Below are positions 6,282-7,318 of a stretch of DNA of 7,318 nucleotides, piece after piece. The notes beneath the pieces were generated by a model that was not told the DNA's origin, did no database searches, and saw nothing but the letters and a program-made list of their open reading frames with translations. Position numbers and translations under genes: made by a program. Position 1 is the stretch's first letter; each line of letters starts with the position of its first letter. Origin of the DNA: Candidatus Cloacimonadota bacterium (GTDB lineage Bacteria > Cloacimonadota > Cloacimonadia > Cloacimonadales > JAFGVF01); the NCBI GenBank assembly GCA_016938155.1, contig JAFGVF010000303.1, positions 1 to 7,318 of the forward strand. The letters are read 5' to 3'.

Positions 6282-6709
6282 TGAGTTACTCCGGGTAGTT
6301 TATTATGGAAGAGAAAGAATTTACGAGCAAAGAATGATGCGAGGAAAACAAAAACATTACTAAAGATTTTACTCAGCATATAATGAAGCTGAAAGTGATC
6401 GGTGAAAATCCAGATTAATACCAAGTTTAGAAGAAGACCGAGACAACCTATCAAAAGATAGAGAATAAACTCGATTGTACGCCTTAATTTACCGGGTGGG
6501 AACACATATTTCCTGGAGATGAGGAAGTTAATCACTTGACCGAGGATAAAAGAGATAGCCGCTGAGACCAAATAATGCAATTTGAGCATTTCAGTCATAA
6601 GCCATAAACTACCAAGGTCGGCAAAATACGCAACACTTCCGAGGGTGATGTATCGCATCAGCTGCAAGGCTGTGTTATGCGTTGTTGAGATAAATACCTT
6701 CTTGAGCAA
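6278..6709 (-). CDS. GtrA-like membrane protein
   Basis: This 143-residue protein of the GtrA/DPMS family has four predicted transmembrane helices at about 17-39, 46-64, 77-102 and 109-130. The two diagnostic cytoplasmic-edge motifs are NFLISRKYVF (61-70) and FFARKFFLF (126-134), each closing a helical hairpin. Family members take part in moving or presenting polyprenyl-phosphate-linked sugars across the inner membrane for O-antigen, teichoic acid or arabinogalactan modification. No glycosyltransferase partner is in view; the next gene is a methyltransferase instead. The start is TTG at 6709-6707, supported by AAGGA (6720-6716 on the minus strand) 6 nt upstream. An internal ATG at residue 18 would cut into the first helix and is less likely. 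The role in cell-envelope glycan assembly is inferred from family and neighbour only. Confidence 0.85.
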   Translation of the reverse strand: MLKKVFISTTHNTALQLMRYITLGSVAYFADLGSLWLMTEMLKLHYLVSAAISFILGQVINFLISRKYVFPPGKLRRTIEFILYLLIGCLGLLLNLVLIWIFTDHFQLHYMLSKIFSNVFVFLASFFARKFFLFHNKLPGVTQ

Positions 6710-6711
6710 TA

Positions 6712-6762
6712 TTAGTCCTTTTTCTCCAGTTTCTGATAAATACTGCCGAAATGTTCACGCAT
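6712..6762 (-). CDS. Possible 16-codon leader ORF or gene remnant before the GtrA gene
   Basis: ATG at 6762 reads MREHFGSIYQKLEKKD and stops with TAA at 6714-6712, 2 bp before the TTG start of the GtrA-like gene. The frame is open further upstream to a TGA at 6816-6814 (33 sense codons in all, including AETQFLHSINRNII before the ATG). The composition looks protein-like, and the stop sits inside the downstream ribosome-binding region. I see no Shine-Dalgarno site for the ATG. It may be a coupling leader peptide, the tail of a decayed gene, or chance. Confidence 0.25.
   Translation of the reverse strand: MREHFGSIYQKLEKKD
6716..6720 (-). promoter_or_regulatory. Ribosome binding site for the TTG-started GtrA gene
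   Basis: AAGGA on the minus strand, preceded by further A residues, lies 6 nt before TTG 6709. It decides the start in favour of this unusual codon over the internal ATG, and it overlaps the end of the small upstream ORF. Confidence 0.65.
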
Positions 6763-6895
6763 GATTATGTTTCTGTTAATAGAATGTAAAAACTGAGTTT
6801 CTGCAAGCGGGATTCAGCATGGCAGATAGGAATTGCTCAACAATATAAAAGAGTGATAAACTCAAATTAAATAGTGGCAATACGGAACGATTTCT

Positions 6896-6920
6896 CTTGA
6901 CATATCAAGGGTTTTATAAT
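6896..6920 (+). promoter_or_regulatory. Promoter-like elements with an overlapping palindrome before the flavoprotein gene
   Basis: A perfect TTGACA (6897-6902) and a perfect TATAAT (6915-6920) occur 12 bp apart, about 5 bp too close for a standard sigma-70 promoter. The palindrome CTTGA-CATA-TCAAG (6896-6909) overlaps the TTGACA and could be a regulator site. The -10-like element is 41 bp before the ATG at 6961. The rest of the divergent region (about 6763-6960) is AT-rich without other clear signals. Confidence 0.35.
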
Positions 6921-6960
6921 GAATAAATGATAAGAAAAGAAAACAACAGGAGTGGAAATT

Positions 6961-7318
6961 ATGAAATACTATGATGTAATTATTATTGGTGGTGGACCCT
7001 CTGCAATAATAACCGGAGTGACAGCTAAGAAGCAGAATCCCGAGAAAACCTTCCTCATGATAAAAGAGGAGGAAAAAGGTCTTGTCCCATGCGGTATCCC
7101 TTATATCTTTTACGATTTAGGTGATGTCTCCAAAAATATGATGGGACCGGCTCCATTTGTGGCAGCAGGCGGAGAAGTATTGGTCGATACCGTAACAGAT
7201 ATAATCCTGAAAGAGAAACAGTTAACTACAGCTTCAGGAGAGCAATTCAACTATGATAAACTCGTCTTCGCAACAGGCTCAATTCCGATTATTCCTACTT
7301 TCATAAAAGGCTATGATA
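6961..7318 (+). CDS. FAD/NAD(P)-dependent oxidoreductase, CoA-disulfide reductase/NADH oxidase-like (5' part)
   Basis: The first 119 residues are present; the gene runs off the right edge. The N-terminus YYDVIIIGGGPSAIITG (3-19) is an FAD-binding Rossmann strand with a GxGxxA loop (GGGPSA, 10-15). VPCGIPYIFYDLGD (42-55) places Cys44 where the redox-active single cysteine of the CoA-disulfide reductase/NADH oxidase/persulfide reductase group sits (CGLPY in relatives). VFATGS (102-107) is the conserved FAD-contact motif. By family knowledge such enzymes use NAD(P)H to reduce a disulfide, persulfide or oxygen through the cysteine. The start is supported by AGGAG (6948-6952) at 8 nt. Without the NADH-binding and C-terminal regions (a possible rhodanese domain) the exact subfamily cannot be set. 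Confidence 0.88.
   Translation, partial: MKYYDVIIIGGGPSAIITGVTAKKQNPEKTFLMIKEEEKGLVPCGIPYIFYDLGDVSKNMMGPAPFVAAGGEVLVDTVTDIILKEKQLTTASGEQFNYDKLVFATGSIPIIPTFIKGYD

Noticed and set aside
6820..6838. Sigma-54 (-24/-12) promoter, TGGCA followed by TTGCT
   Set aside because: GG and GC are separated by 12 bp; the sigma-54 consensus needs 10.
6897..6908. FNR/CRP-type box TTGA...ATCAA before the flavoprotein
   Set aside because: The half-sites are 2 bp too close for the TTGAT-N4-ATCAA arrangement; kept only as an unassigned palindrome.

Overview
The window looks like an ordinary stretch of chromosome from a moderately AT-rich bacterium with peptidoglycan. It is mostly housekeeping genes, followed by a small envelope-type gene pair and the start of a flavoprotein gene. 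Most starts are ATG. Shine-Dalgarno sites are clear for some genes and absent for others. The gene mix (split chromate transporters, a GtrA-like protein, a CoA-disulfide-reductase-like flavoprotein) would fit an anaerobic Gram-negative such as a member of the FCB group, but no gene here fixes the phylum, so that is a weak inference. No mobile element, CRISPR array, rRNA or tRNA was seen.

Layout, plus strand from the left. The C-terminal end of an unrecognised protein (2-145) is translationally coupled to an N-formylglutamate amidohydrolase-family gene (150-911). After a 106-bp gap come prmC (release-factor glutamine methyltransferase, 1018-1878) and murA (first committed step of peptidoglycan synthesis, 1891-3144), only 12 bp apart. 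A 151-bp spacer with weak structure leads to mnmA (tRNA 2-thiouridylase, 3296-4342). This is followed after 6 bp by two half-size chromate transporter (CHR family) genes that overlap by ATGA (4349-4882 and 4879-5397).

The 395-bp stretch 5398-5792 separates convergent transcription units and has no gene. It is the most structured non-coding DNA here: five 11-bp tandem units containing CGGGAAT or a variant, a hairpin built from the last unit, a distant complementary TTCCCGAG, a G-rich tract and a separate 9-bp-stem hairpin.

On the minus strand, a GtrA-like four-helix membrane protein (6709 to 6278, TTG start) and a short membrane-anchored SAM-dependent methyltransferase (6281 to 5793) form an overlapping pair. 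They are probably involved in envelope or lipid-linked glycan chemistry. A 16-codon ORF ends 2 bp before the GtrA start. A 9-bp inverted repeat could pair the upstream leader with the GtrA start codon.

A divergent intergenic region (about 6763-6960) holds a TTGACA/TATAAT pair with an abnormally short spacer and an overlapping palindrome. It leads to the N-terminal 119 residues of an FAD/NAD(P)-dependent oxidoreductase with a CGIPY motif (6961 to the window end).

I do not see a clear new biological system. The items most worth a second look are the 11-bp repeat/hairpin region and the leader of the GtrA pair.
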